From: Argentina anserina
Lineage: Eukaryota; Streptophyta; Magnoliopsida; Rosales; Rosaceae
NCBI RefSeq assembly: GCF_933775445.1
Contig: NC_065877.1
Location: 32,550,001-32,614,000 of the forward strand
DNA: 64,000 nt
Reading direction: 5' to 3'
Positions 35,611 to 47,896 of this stretch are shown here, one piece after another. The position numbers and the translations under genes were made by a program. The stretch's first letter is position 1. Each line of letters begins with the position of its first letter. The notes beneath the pieces are model-generated. The model was not told the origin of the DNA, made no database searches, and saw only the letters and a program-made list of their open reading frames with translations.

Positions 35611-38560
35611 ACATAAGCACATCAATCTTGCATGACTAGTTACTTGAATTTGAAGTAAAAAGAAGTTGTACTTTGCGGATGATAACCAATTAGCCAGCTA
35701 GAACATTCAATTTTAGTACAAACGATAACTAGAACTTCACCTACCCATCCAGCAAGAGTTATGAATCTTCAGTCATGAAAAGAACCATTCTTCTTTCCAC
35801 TTACAATCTCCAACAACAGCACTCCAAAGCTAAATACATCTAATTTCTCCGAGAAACGACCATAACGTGCATACTCAGGTGACATGTAGCCAGTTCACAA
35901 AGAAAGAAGAGAAGTTAGCAATAGTATTGCAAATGATAAGGCTTAAATCATTGAAGTCATGTGTTGCATAAACATACTATGTCACAACAACCCTGTTGGT
36001 CTTTGCTTCAGTTTGATTCAACCCGAATATCCTTGCCATTCCAAAGTCTGAAACTTTAGGGTTCATTTCTTCATCCAAGAGAACATTACTTGCTTTGTGG
36101 ATATACAGTACTCCTTGCGCAATACCTTCTATGATTCTGAAACGTTGAGCCCAATCCAGACTTGTCTTTCCAGATGGATCTGGTACACATAATGTTTGCC
36201 ATTGAGCCACTAACATTCTCATTACAGACTACGTTTAATTACTTGAACATAATAGATGCCCACAAAAATGTAAGCAGATTTAATCCTTTAAGGTCTAATA
36301 TATAAAATAATGAAAAACATATACCAAACAAAAATCTGTCCAGACTTCCATTGGGCATGAACTCATAAATTAATATCATTTCCTCCTCTTCAACACAACA
36401 ACCAAGAGTCTAACAAGATTGGTGTGCTGGAGCTTGGCTATTAGCTTTATCTCATTTATGAACTCCTGATGCCCTTGCCCAGACTTCTTTTATTGTCTTT
36501 TTTATGGCTACTTCTTGATTTTCATGGAAAATCCCCTGTAGATGAAGAAAAATATAACCCAATAAAAAAACCATCTTAGTTCCTACTCCTTATCAATTTA
36601 ATTAGTAGTGAAATTTCTGTATTATGAGAACAATGCATCTCTGAACAATTATCATCATCTATAATTGTGGTACAAGACTACTCACCTTATAAACAGGGCC
36701 AAATCCTCCCTCACCTAGCTTATTAACTTCAGAGAAGTTGTTTGTATAAGCTAAAATACACCTCAAGTCAAAGAGGGGTAGTTCTGTATCACTCTTTCAC
36801 CTCCAGTACTAAAATCACCAATAGTTCTATTCTTACTTCCTCCAATGCTTCCTGTTTCAATTTTATTGTTAGAACTTGGAACATTATCAGTTTCTGCTCT
36901 CAGAGAGAAGAAGAGTTTAGTTTGTACCTTCTTTTCCCAAAGTTTTCTTCCATAAAAAACAGTCAAAAACTAAAGTGAGCAATCCAGCTGCTGATAAGAC
37001 TAATGCAATTACAAGGTGTCCCTTGAAAAAATCACCAACTGTAAAGAGAAAGACCTAGATCAGTAAAAAAGAAGGCTATAATTTAAGTAATGACCACTTT
37101 CTTTCAAACTACTGATGAAGTTTAAACTGACTGTTCTTTGCACAAAATAGCTAAAGAAACTGAATCAACATACCTTGATTTGAATGTTGTTGGTGAACAC
37201 GAATGTAGATATCCCTACAAGATCTATCAAGTCACCGAACCATGTAAAACATCTCCCATAATTTTGTTGTGTCGCATTCATATACGCATAAGCTGTGCAA
37301 GAACAGTTTCGAATGCACTTGGATTTGCAGTCACTCATGCTCCTATTGTACAACATAATAGAACGATCAGGTAGTTTCAACTTCTCATACTTTGAAAATC
37401 CTTCTTCATCATCACAAGTCAAATTTTGTTCTCTAACACAGCCACCTTCCCAATCCCTCACATCCCTTGTTTCTGAATTTTGGGTTTAAAACCAGTCAAA
37501 CACTTGCAGGGTGAGACAGATTCATTTTTATTACAGGCACCATTTGGACCGCAACGAGCAATATAATCACATGTATGAACAGGCTCTCCCCATGCTAGGC
37601 TCCAGGTACTTTTGTCTTCCTTCCACAGTTGTAGCAGTAGGATTCCAGACGCCTTCACTTCAAATGAAAGAAAGACCTCATCATCATGATTCTTGTAAGT
37701 GAGAGAAAAGGCGGTCCCATCATCGTTACCATAAGCTTCTTGAGTTGGACCCTGAATATTTGGTATCCCTCTGTAGTCCACACAGATGGCACTTCTCCAA
37801 TATGGAACATTTTCCTTCCAGGTAAGAAGCTGCGTAGGCACATCAGGATCAATGCCGGTTGTGAACTTTCCAGGTTGTGGATCATCAAATGCTGCCCAGG
37901 ACATCAGACGCCATTGCTTGCCAGTCCTTTTGTTAAAGCCTATTTTCATGCCAGGCACCACAGAATCAGTGGGATGATCGAAACTCTCCCATATGGTTTG
38001 ATTTCCAAATCTCAGAACAAGATTTCCGGTATCCAAGGGTAAAACAGTTGTCTTACTCATTGCAGGGGCAGATACTGATGCATTAGTTGCCAGATAATTT
38101 TTCTAGTCTCATCCAACACTACGAGATTTCCATCACCGCTGAGCATACAGATGCCGGGATAATGTAGAGGGGATCCTCTGTTAGCTACCCAAACAATATC
38201 ACTCTTTGGCAATGTGTTGTACCATATGCCAAGGAAGTGTTACTAGAATTTTCAGGACTAAAGAAGCCTAATGCAAAGGATTTAGAGGAAGAAATCAAGG
38301 TCTGGTTTCCACTGATAGATATTCGTGGTGCTAGATTGTCTCGGCTGGTACAAAGAGAGAAGAATAACATAACGAGACAAAGAACAAGCTACCCCATTCC
38401 CAGACAGAGAAACAGATGAAGAGCAAGAAGAAGCAAAAACGGTGAGACAAGAAAAAAGAAAAGGTGGGGGCACATGCAAGGTTAAGTGGTTTAACGATAG
38501 ATAAGGGTACCATAATGGTTGGTCCCTCCTAGTTGGAGGTGAGAAATCAGACATAAACAT

Positions 38561-39439
38561 ATAACGACGATGCTTCTGAATTCTGATGGTCTATCAGAAG
38601 CAAGAAACACTGTTGGTGGAGCAGTATAATTGACAGTAAGAAAGAAAGCTATGACAGAGTTGGAATGTAACTTTCTTAAAAAAAGAAATCAATTGCATGA
38701 AAACTTTGAACGGTAAATACGCAATCACTGGACTTAGCTTTCAATAAGTCTTTGTTCAAACACCATGTCATGAAGGGAACTAAGTCCAGTTTTAATAGGC
38801 ATTACACCAAATGCAGCCAAAGGTCCAAACTCATTCCAGCTCAGATCGAAAGTATGCTTGATCGAGATAGAAAGACAGGGAGTACTGTCCATGCAAAAAG
38901 AATTGCTACTTAAGGTGACATGGAAACATTACATTTAGTGCCTCAAGTAAGTGAGAAGAGAATACCTTGTAGAGGACTCAAAGAGAGCGAGTTTTACCAC
39001 ATTAGTGAAGACTGAAGAGAGAATCCCCCTTAGTTTAATGTGGAAGAGGAGTACAACTGCAGCACTGCTTTCCTTGAACTGATTGATATATCCAAATATC
39101 CACTAGTCTGGCATTTATGCCATCTTCCCAGCTGATCCTGGATGACCATGCATGCCGTAAGTGATCAAGAACTCCAGACTAAGCATCTGACCATAACCCT
39201 ACTATGTTCTTAAAGATCAACAACTATTTCAAGAACCCTACTATAGCCTCAAAGTTTATCAGCCATAAAATATGCTTTTATGACCGGACCACATAACAGT
39301 GCTATAAGTGATCATGATATGGAACTTTCTCTGTCACCATTGAATAGCTCCCTCACAGCATAAATTCTACCATCAAACCAAAAAAAGAAACTACAATGGA
39401 AAGCTCTAAGTCCAACCAGCCAAGTAAATTAAGAAACAA
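38561..39439. other. Intergenic; one unidentified short frame
   Basis: Upstream region of the receptor kinase pseudogene. A 52-codon minus frame at 38734-38892 (DSTPCLSISIKHTFDLSWNE...) looks protein-like but matches nothing I can name and is isolated. Nothing else is recognisable. Confidence 0.35.
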
Positions 39440-40170
39440 GTCAGATGCTAGCAGCTATTATCAATCAAGTCACCAGATCATATGAAACATCTGGCGGTCA
39501 GCACAAGTTGTGCAAGAACAGTACTGATCTCAATGCTCGCACATACTCTTATTGTCTAATAAATAGCATGATCTGGTAGTTTCAACTCAAACTTAGATAA
39601 CTCTTCTTATCTGCTCTCCCATGTCAATGGCTTTTAGTTTTTGGTGGACACATCTACCAGTCCACTAAACATGAAGCCAATGTTTCTGAAGTTTGGGTAT
39701 ATAACCTGTTATTCTGCCAACATTTACACGAAGAGAGACACATATCAATCACAGGCAGCAAATAATCCACAAGGAGCATATAAAACACATCTATGAACCT
39801 ACTCCCTTCACAAAGTTGCAACCCTTGAGATGATTTACTCTGAACCAACCATTGCTGCAGCATAATTGAGGTTGATCCAGCAATTAAGGCCCTCAATTTT
39901 ACTGGATAACCATGACACCATAAGTAATTAAGATATTATCATTATCAAAGGTGTTTTCATCTCCTTGCCAAAGAAGGTGCCCACTTCTCCAATATGAGCA
40001 TTTTCCTGCCAAATAGCAAGCCTTCCCTGGTAGTAAAGTGAGCTTTTCGGGTTGTGGATCATGAACGCTGCCCATGACATAAGGCACCTTAGTTCCTTTT
40101 GTTCAAGCTAATCTTCATCTAAGGCAGCATTGTATCAGAAGGATACTCAAAGCCAAAATCCCAAATGTGA
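39440..40170 (-). pseudogene. Decayed S-domain fragment of a receptor-like kinase
   Basis: Scattered matches on the minus strand follow the order of the S-domain in the pseudogene at 30286-38560: a FGFEYPSDTMLP segment near 40140, a VHDPQPEKLTLLPG and CSYWRSGHLLW segment at 40060-39960, and a PAN remnant (ELKLPDHAIY, then GDLIDN) near 39590-39470. Frames change repeatedly and no kinase part follows. It is an old tandem duplicate reduced to pieces. Confidence 0.55.
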
Positions 40171-41180
40171 CTCACTCAATTTAAACTAAGCATCACGTCT
40201 TCTAAAGAATCTCAATCTCATAAATTAGGTAGGTACTTAAATTACCATCTCTAATCAGGGGCCACCTGAATATGATATTGCAGAAAATTCCAAGCAAGGT
40301 ACAGAGTAAAACGCAGAGAAATTCATTGATTTCGTAAAATTCAACTATTAATAACAATGGCGTACCTGAGATACATGGCAATTTGATAGACCACGACACT
40401 GACCGGAGACTGATCAGTGAAATAAGAAAGCTGGAGTAAAAGACTGATCATGCAAATTATTATACGCCGGCTGCGGCAGGTCAGAAAGAGAACATAATTC
40501 ACGCCACCCTCGCCGAGGGGTTTTCCAGCCACTTGAGCTCGGAGAGCCATGAGCACTTGAGAAGGTTGCCGGCGTGGGGGAGTGAAATTTCGAGTTCATT
40601 TTTGGGCCCTTTGGCCCGTACCCGACTATTACTAAAGTTCATTGTAATCCTTCTCTCAGTCAAAACCGCCTACCGGGCCAATGCCTTCGTGTAGCCCACC
40701 ATATACAGTACTCGGTTTCTTTTATTTTTTCCAATATTAAAAAAAATAAAGATGGATATCTTTTACTGGAAAATCAAACCTCTGCCCTGATTCATTTGTA
40801 ATCTGATGGCTTTGCTTTACTTTGCAAGTATGGCAGGTCCTGGGTTCGATGGCAGAAGTAGAGAAGTCTAGAACCAGAAAATCAAACCTCTAAAAGCCAG
40901 ATTTTTTCCGACAACTTTCTTATCCGACCCGGAGAAAAGAAAAATGAGAAAAGGCACTCTTGCCTCGAGTTGAGAGCTCCAACAGCCCCTTCTCTACGAT
41001 TCGTTACCGTAGTACACTACGTTAAGACAATACGAACTTCTCTTTACCGTAATTCATAAAAGTTCAATTGTGATATCTTTGAAGAATCAACGATAATATT
41101 ATATAATTGAACAGTGAAAATGTTAAAGTATAATCGAAAAACTGGTCAAATGACATATCTTTTTAAAATACCCAGAAAAA
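40171..41180. other. Intergenic, no gene seen
   Basis: Frames at 40341-40599 on the minus strand have no recognisable domain. No repeat or RNA gene is supported. Confidence 0.35.
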
Positions 41181-41191
41181 AGGATCTCTTA

Positions 41192-42701
41192 CTATTGAAC
41201 AAAACTCCCTATGGCAAATAGAGAATGGCAAATCAGTGGACGTTTGGTAGATAGGTGGGTTCCGAATGGCAATGAGGTATGATCAAACCAATAATCATCA
41301 GCAATAGATTCACTTCTTTATCAGTCTCAGAGGTTATCACTGAGGACAAGAATTGGAATATTGACCACATTGAGCCTTTTTTGGATCCTAATGATATCAA
41401 GATTATTAAGGCTTTGCCGATCCGTGGGGATGAGGACAACGATAGACTAATATGGCCAAGCAACAAAAATGGCTCTTATTCTGTTAAGAGTGGCTACATG
41501 AAATTTTTTTCTGACTAAAACTTACCTCTGAAGGCTTCTTCCTCCCACATCACCGACCGAAATGAGTGGAAGTTGATCTGGCAACCTTCTTTCATCCCTA
41601 AAGTGTCAAATTTCATGTGGAGAGCAATGTCTAATGCATTAGCTACCAATTGGTGTGTGTTCAGGAGGAAAATTATCTCTAATCCAATGTGTACTTTATG
41701 TGGAGAAGGTGTGGAGTCAACTGAGCATTGCTTGCTGCTATGTCCTTGGACAAGAGTTGTCTGGTTCGGTAGCCCGCTGGGATATTCCATTGCAAGAGAG
41801 GACATCTCCACCCGACTGCTGGCTAATGGCAATTCATAAGAAGGAGGATATTATTTCAAACGATCAAGAGGAGTTTCTTCACTATGTTTGCATTCACCTT
41901 TGAGAGCTTTGGAAGAAAGATGCAGGGCGGTTTCAAAAGGGGTATCTCCTAACCCCCAAGCAACAGTGGAGGCTATAAAAAGGAACTTCCAAAACTGGTT
42001 TGAGGCTTATTCCAAAAAGGCTGGAAGAATTGATGACGTGCTCCATGGTTCGGATTCTGCTAGGGTCAGAAGATGGCTCCCTCCCCCTCCCAATATGGTG
42101 AAAATCAACATGGATGCAGCTTGGAAAGCTACTTCTTCCCAATCGGGAATATGAGTGTGCGTGAGAAATTACCTTGGTGCCTCAATTGCAGGGAGATGTT
42201 CTTTGGGGAGTTTTAATTCTGCATTGGAGGCAGAGGCTGAGGCTGTAGTGAATGGGGTTAATCTGGCTGCAAGTTTAAGTTTGAAGAAGGTTATTGTGGA
42301 AGGGGATTGCCGTGACGTGATGCTTGCTATGTCAGAAGAAGTTCAATCTGCAAATTGGAAGATTCAACCTATGGTGAGGAAAGTTCAATATCTTCTCCAT
42401 CTCTTTGATCAAAGCGAGTGGAACTGGGTTCCACGGGATGCAAACCATCTAGCAGACGCTGCTGCGAAGATGGCAATGTCGGAGTTGTGCTCTTTAGATT
42501 GGGACTCGTGTCCCCCAACTTCGCTTTTTGGAATTCTGAGAGCTGATGGCCTCCCTGGCCCCCCTTGAGCTTCCTTTTCCTCTCTGACTCAGCTTTTGGG
42601 TGCTGGGATTTTTCCTTTATTTTTACTTTCAGTCGGCTTGTCTTTCTTGCTTCCTTGGCTTTTTGCCTCTCTAATTAAATGCTTTTCGACCAAAAAGAAA
42701 A
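41192..42701 (+). mobile_element. 5'-truncated LINE (L1-type) with zf-RVT and RNase H remnants
   Basis: Plus-strand coding remnants follow the end of a plant L1 ORF2: a NGKSVDVW motif near 41230, the zinc-binding zf-RVT region at 41573-41839 (FMWRAMSNALATNW, then CTLCGEGVESTEHCLLLCPW), and an RNase H-like RVT_3 domain at about 41888-42568 with its acidic residues visible (NMDAAW, LEAEAEAV, EGDCRD, PRDANHLAD). Stops and shifts interrupt it, including a TGA within RNase H near 42152. A T-rich 3' UTR ends in an A-rich tail (AAAAAGAAAAA). AGGATCTCTTA at 41181 and AGGGATCCCTTA at 42702 look like a drifted target duplication, so the endonuclease and most of the reverse transcriptase were lost by 5' truncation at insertion. 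Confidence 0.8.
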
Positions 42702-42713
42702 AGGGATCCCTTA

Positions 42714-43103
42714 GTTAAATGGCTCCAATTATGTGATATGATTACACAAGATGAGAAAACAGTATACCAGCTGGAAGTATGCAAGCTTTTTTCCTAGTTG
42801 AAGCAGGAAAGCATTAACTCGAGAGAGAAGCACCACTCGTTATGAGAGAGAAGCTTCAGTGCTTAATCTCCAAAGTGGCTACCAGTAACCAGTTACGTAC
42901 TAAAACCAATGAAAGTTCATTGGCCACCTGATACTTGGTTATTGCTCAAAGTTATTAGCTGCAGTTCTTTAGTGTTTTCAGAGTTAAAAGAAACACACAT
43001 ATCCCAGTTCCCATCTCTCTCTCTCTTCATCTCCATAAGAATCTTTTATGTTCTACTTTCTGTTAACATTTGTTATATACTGATACTGATAGACTTACCT
43101 ATA
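42714..43103. other. Intergenic, no feature seen
   Basis: Short non-coding stretch between the LINE and a MITE-like element. Confidence 0.35.
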
Positions 43104-43853
43104 GGCTACGTTTGGCAACTCATATAAGATTGGATTAGGATAATAAACATATTAGATTGGATTTAAATTCAAATCCTTTCGTTTGTTTGGTTTCACGGAT
43201 TAGAACCGGAATAGATAGTAGAAGAAGCAGATATTTGTTCAGTTCGGTCTTCTTTAATTCAATCAAACTTCCTCCATTTTTCAATCTCCCATGAGCTAAA
43301 ATCCATCAAGCGGTCGGAGCTCAATCAACAATGGCGGCAAATAGACAAAATCTATTCTTCCACCACCTCCCAACACCAAGAATCGACGAGAGTCTCTAAT
43401 CTTGCAAGCAAAACGGGTTCCCAGAACCCGACTCTATCATCATCTCCAACTCCGGCCACTTGAAAAACCCCGATGACGTCTGAACCTTCCTCAAATCCTC
43501 CTTCACATCTATTCTGAAGTCCTCAATTCTCCGCCGCGCTCCGGCCACAAGCCAAGTCGTCGTTGCTAACGTCCTCGCCGTTAAGCTTTTGGATTTCAGT
43601 CAGCCATGTCGATCAGCACAACTTGCTATGTTTGAGTGTTTTATCTCAAGTGGAGACAAAGAAAGAGTGATGCGCATCTTTTTGAATTATAATCCGGCAG
43701 GACTTGTTTATATCTCAGCTTTCTAACAGGATTTTCATATCCTAGTTTGATAAAATTTGAAAATCTAATCCTAGATCAATCTGATCTACCAAACGCCAAA
43801 ATAGATATGTTTATCTCCTATCCGGTTACTTATCCAGGAAAACAAACACGGCC
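43104..43853. mobile_element. Candidate MITE-like element
   Basis: Left end GGCTACGTTTGGC and right end CAAACACGGCC are an imperfect inverted pair (8 of 11 bases), flanked on both sides by ATA. The ends resemble GGCCGTGTTTGG termini of common plant MITEs. Sub-terminal sequence is also inversely related: AGATTGGATTAGGATAA at the left, ATCCTAGTTTGATAAAAT and CTATCCGGTTACTTATCC at the right. The 43250-43640 interior is more GC-rich and looks like former coding sequence, possibly a captured gene fragment. The superfamily is not settled. Confidence 0.45.
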
Positions 43854-44643
43854 ATATAGTTAATGGTACAGTATGAAGAGTTATCTACCATAGAACATGC
43901 TGGTCTACCACCCTACCATTGCATGCAGACTTGCAGTAGTCTGTAGTCCTTACTAATTAAGTTTTCTATTCTCTTTTGACTGTTTTCACCATTCGATACT
44001 TCAGTTATAAAATAAGATGAAAGAATGTAACAACCTGCTCTCAACTTCATTTCTTCTCATTTCTATCTTTTGATGAAATTTTATAGACAACTTATTTTGT
44101 TCTGAGTCTTTCCTAAATATTACATGCCCATAAAACCATACCTCAATATTTACAAACCGCACACTTTTTCTTCTTCTCCATTTCAGCTCGTTGTTCTCCA
44201 CAGATCACCAAATCTAATTCATCTCTTCCTTCTTTGTTGAACACTCCAAAAGACAAGAACCAGTTCGAAGCTTCATCTTCTCCAAGAAGTTTTAGTGCAA
44301 TTAGTGTATATTCATATAATTAATGCACAAATTAAAGGTGAATAAATCATTTTGTCCATTTTAATAACACTTTAAACATTTATTAACATTTTAGTAATTA
44401 TACATACTAAAATTCCTTTTTGTTTACAACTTACCAAACACAAATAATAACTTTTTGCTCTCACAACACTTTGCAAAACAGTTTACCAAACGCTTTAACA
44501 GTTTTCTCTCACAGCAGTTTCAAAAGTCATTTTGCTCACATCAGCTTTAAAAGTCTTTTTGCTCACAGCACAGCTGTACCAAACTAGGCCTTAACTTTGG
44601 AAGGGGAACAACGTTTGAGCGAAGACTTCTGGCCAATGAATCT
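43854..44643. other. Intergenic; possible MITE end near 44590
   Basis: AT-rich. The segment 44390-44590 repeats TTTGCTCACA and CTTACCAAAC/TACCAAACTAGGCC motifs like one end of a hAT-type MITE, but I could not find the partner end. No gene. Confidence 0.35.
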
Positions 44644-47600
44644 CTATCGACCTTCTGGAATACTAATAGTGACTGAATTGTTGGATAAAATAGTATGGGA
44701 ACCACAATGTGTTGAGAATGCAGGTTCTTTGGAGAGTGGAAGTGAAGTGGTTGGATTGCCTTGCAGCATACGAATCACTGAAGACATTGTTGGTCGATCG
44801 GCCGGATCTTCTTGAACACACAAAAAACCTATTTGGATACACCTGAGAGCTTCTTGAGGTTGACACGTTTTCCTTACTGATGCACTGATCACCTCCATTT
44901 CTCTACCTTCTTTCCATAAATTCCAAGCCTAAGATAATCAATATATGAACCCATCAAACTTGCATGATCATATTCACTTGCATTTCAGACTTGGGACTAT
45001 TTGTATAGTATACGTTATTCGAAATCTAGGTTTTATATACAAACCACTTGTTTGTCATCGCATTAGTCTGTATACGGCTTAGTATGTGTTATAGTGCTTG
45101 CTAAGTTCCTACACAAAACTGAAACTACAATAAGTAACACATGACCTAGCAAATCGTATATATTGACCGAAGTTGTCATATTGGCCCCAACACATAACCA
45201 AAATATCAAGTACTTACCCATCCAGCAAGAGTCGGTGACTGCTCAAAATGAACGAATGCAGCGTTTCTCTTTCCAGATACAATCTCCAACAACAACACTC
45301 CAAAGCTAAATATATCCAATTTCTCAGAGACATGGCCATAAAGTGCATATTCTGGTGACATGTAACCGCTGCATGAAATAATCATTAGTTAATTAAATAA
45401 CTTTTGTGAAGTTGGAAGAGAAATTGCATATACATATACTTACTATGTCCCAACAACCCTGTTTGTATTTGCTTCTTTTTTATTTATCTCGATAATTTTT
45501 GCCATTCCAAAGTCTGAAATTTTGGGATTCATTTCTCCATCCAACAATATGTTACTTGCTTTTAGATCTCTGTGAATGATTTTCAATCTGGAGAACTTGT
45601 GGATGTAAAGTACCCCTTGCGCAATACCGTTTATGATTTGAAAGCGTTTACCCCAATCCAGCATTGTATTTTTAGGTGAATCTGATAAGAAAAACCATGA
45701 ACAAGAGTGGCAATTAAATGTTTATTTAAAAATCAGTAATATAATCGATCCGAAATTTTTTTGACAGGTTATCAATAAGCACATACCAAACAGAGACTTG
45801 TCCAAACTTTGATTAGGCATATACTCATATATCAATATTCTTTCCTCATCTTCACTGCAGCATCCCAAGAGCTTAACAAGATTGGTATGTTGGAGCTTGG
45901 CTATAAGCTTCAGCTCATTCATGAACTCCTTATATCCTTGTCCGGAATTCTTTGAAAGCCTTTTTATGGCCACTTCTTGGTTGTCGACAAGGATTCCCTG
46001 TAAATGAGAGAATTCTGAGAAAAATAAGGAACCATAACTCCCTAAGAGGTTAGAAATATTATGAAGAAACTAATGGAAGATCATCTGTTCTATTCGTTTA
46101 ATAATACTTGGATATGAAGTAGACAATAGAAGGTTAAAGGTTACCTTATAAACAGGGCCAAATCCTCCCTCTCCAAGTCTATTAGCTTCTGAGAAGTTGT
46201 TTGTAGCACTTAATATACTTCTTAAACCAAAGAGTGGCAGTTCTGTATCATTCTCGACATCATCTTTACTTATAGTCTCACCGTACTTCCTGTTTCAGGA
46301 TTAAAGTTAGAGCACTGTGTGTGTTGTAATATCTCATTGAACTGTAAATCATCGTTACTTAGTTCAGTTGGTTTGGGGGGGTTAGGCATAATACTATATG
46401 AATTTCATATTTGACCAAAACACGAGTGGAGAGGTACGAGGTACCAGTGTATACCTTTCCTTTCTCGTTCTTTTCTTCCACAAGAAATAGCCAGAAGTGA
46501 CGGTTAGCAATCCTGCTGTTGCTGAAACTAATGCAATTACAAGGGTACGGCTATTAGCATTCTGAAAAGTATATGTTTTGATGTGTAACGTTGTTCCATT
46601 TCGATTTTCCGAGATCTCTCGAGTCCAAGTTGAACATCCAGCCTTTTGGCTATAAGCATACGCAGTACACTCACAGTCATCAGAGCAGATTGATTCACAC
46701 GCTTCAGTACTATTAATTTCGTGGTACGGTTTATCTACATTCGATTGATTGCTAAGCAATTCTACAAACTTAACTCGAACAGCATTGTCACACTGCAGAC
46801 TTGATCTTCTTGAACACCCACCAGAGAAATCCCCCGTAGTCCAATATCTGGGGATCTTTGGCTCAAAACCATCTAAACAAGTACATGAGGGCAATGCTAA
46901 CTCATTGCAACTTGCAAATGCTCCACAATAGGCATAAGCCTCACATACCCCACTCGGCTGAGACCAAAACAAGTTCCATTGCTGAGATGGCAACCAGGAC
47001 AGTTGCTTAATCTGACCCGATACATCCATTATGAATCGAGATACGATCTTAGGATCATAAAGAGAATAGGTGAAGTAGCTCTCATTTTTGTTTTTAACAT
47101 AGCTGAAGTTGTAGATATAGTTAAGCCTCATCTCAGGCACCAAAGTGAAAAGACGACTCTTTGGATCCCAAGCTCCACTACTCCGATACTGCCTAGACCT
47201 ATTCCACAGTATGTAATATGCATCGGTTCCATTCGGGTCGAGCTCAAGAGAGTAAAGACCCGGTGCAGGATCCTCAGCGTTCTTCCATGAAGTCAGGACT
47301 CGGGTTCTGTTTGTAACAATATTGAACCCAATTCTAGCTTCTGGAAGAAAAGTATCAGCTGGATAATCAAAACTTTGCCATAAAGGCAAAGATGAATCGG
47401 AACCAGCTCTTAACACAAGGTTCCCGTTATCTAAAAGAACTACATGTACAGAAGAACCTGAAGTTGAACTGACCTCTGTGGACCAAATTGGTAACTTGGA
47501 TTCATTAAAGAGTACCAAATTGCCATCTGAGATCCTCAACTCTGAAGAAAATCTATCCGAGACTGGCTGCTCCCTATTGGCCACCCAGACTATGGTTTGA

Positions 47601-47827
47601 AGAGACACTAGTGTCTTGTAGTACCACATGCCTATGTAGTAGTTTGAAGAATTACCTGGCTTGAAGAAACCCAGCTCAAATTTCCCACCAGCTGAAACAA
47701 TGGTGTGGTCACCAGAGAGAGACTGGTTTGCTGTGATGGTGTCAGCTCCACAGCAGAGATGGGACTTGAGGCATATGCTTATGAACAACAAGGAAACCAA
47801 GAACCTTGGGGTTGTTTTGGATTCCAT
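44644..47827 (-). CDS. G-type lectin S-receptor-like serine/threonine kinase (full length)
   Basis: Plasma-membrane receptor kinase. Six exons, in gene order 47827-46455, 46289-46145, 45997-45787, 45681-45444, 45368-45218 and 44928-44644, join in phase to 800 residues. The start is set at the ATG at 47827 ([20 protein letters not shown]), which begins a signal peptide; an upstream in-frame ATG at 47896 is less likely. Then B-lectin ([33 protein letters not shown]), S-locus glycoprotein, EGF-like cysteines ([15 protein letters not shown]), PAN ([16 protein letters not shown]) and one membrane segment ([20 protein letters not shown]). The kinase has P-loop [15 protein letters not shown] lysine, [19 protein letters not shown] and [11 protein letters not shown]; all catalytic residues are present. 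Exon sizes 211, 238 and 151 bp are those usual in the family. Ligand unknown. It is the only complete member of the local cluster. Confidence 0.92.
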
Positions 47828-47896
47828 GACTGCAGAGAAATATTTGCAGACAAGGTAGAGATTACTGGTATTTGTTACCAGAAATCCAGAGCTCAA

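Larger units (their letters stand above)
30286..38560 (-). pseudogene. S-domain (G-type lectin) receptor-like kinase pseudogene, with copia insertion
   Basis: Family layout is recognisable on the minus strand. Exon 1 (about 38560-37174) has a B-lectin domain (ISISGNQTLISSSKSFALGF), an S-locus glycoprotein region (ESFDHPTDSVVPGMKIGF), an EGF-like part and a PAN domain (CKSKCIRNCSCTAYAYMN). Next comes a membrane segment (HLVIALVLSAAGLL) near 37000 and the P-loop [11 protein letters not shown] near 36700. Kinase exons follow near 36540-36330, 36200-35977 and 35895-35742, with the last exon at 30615-30286. Lesions: frameshifts near 38240, 38100, 37460 and in the juxtamembrane exon; stops in two kinase exons; and a deletion that removes the HRDLK catalytic loop, fusing YIHK directly to ASNVLLDEE. 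An RE1-like retrotransposon occupies the last intron. The gene cannot encode an active kinase. Confidence 0.87.
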
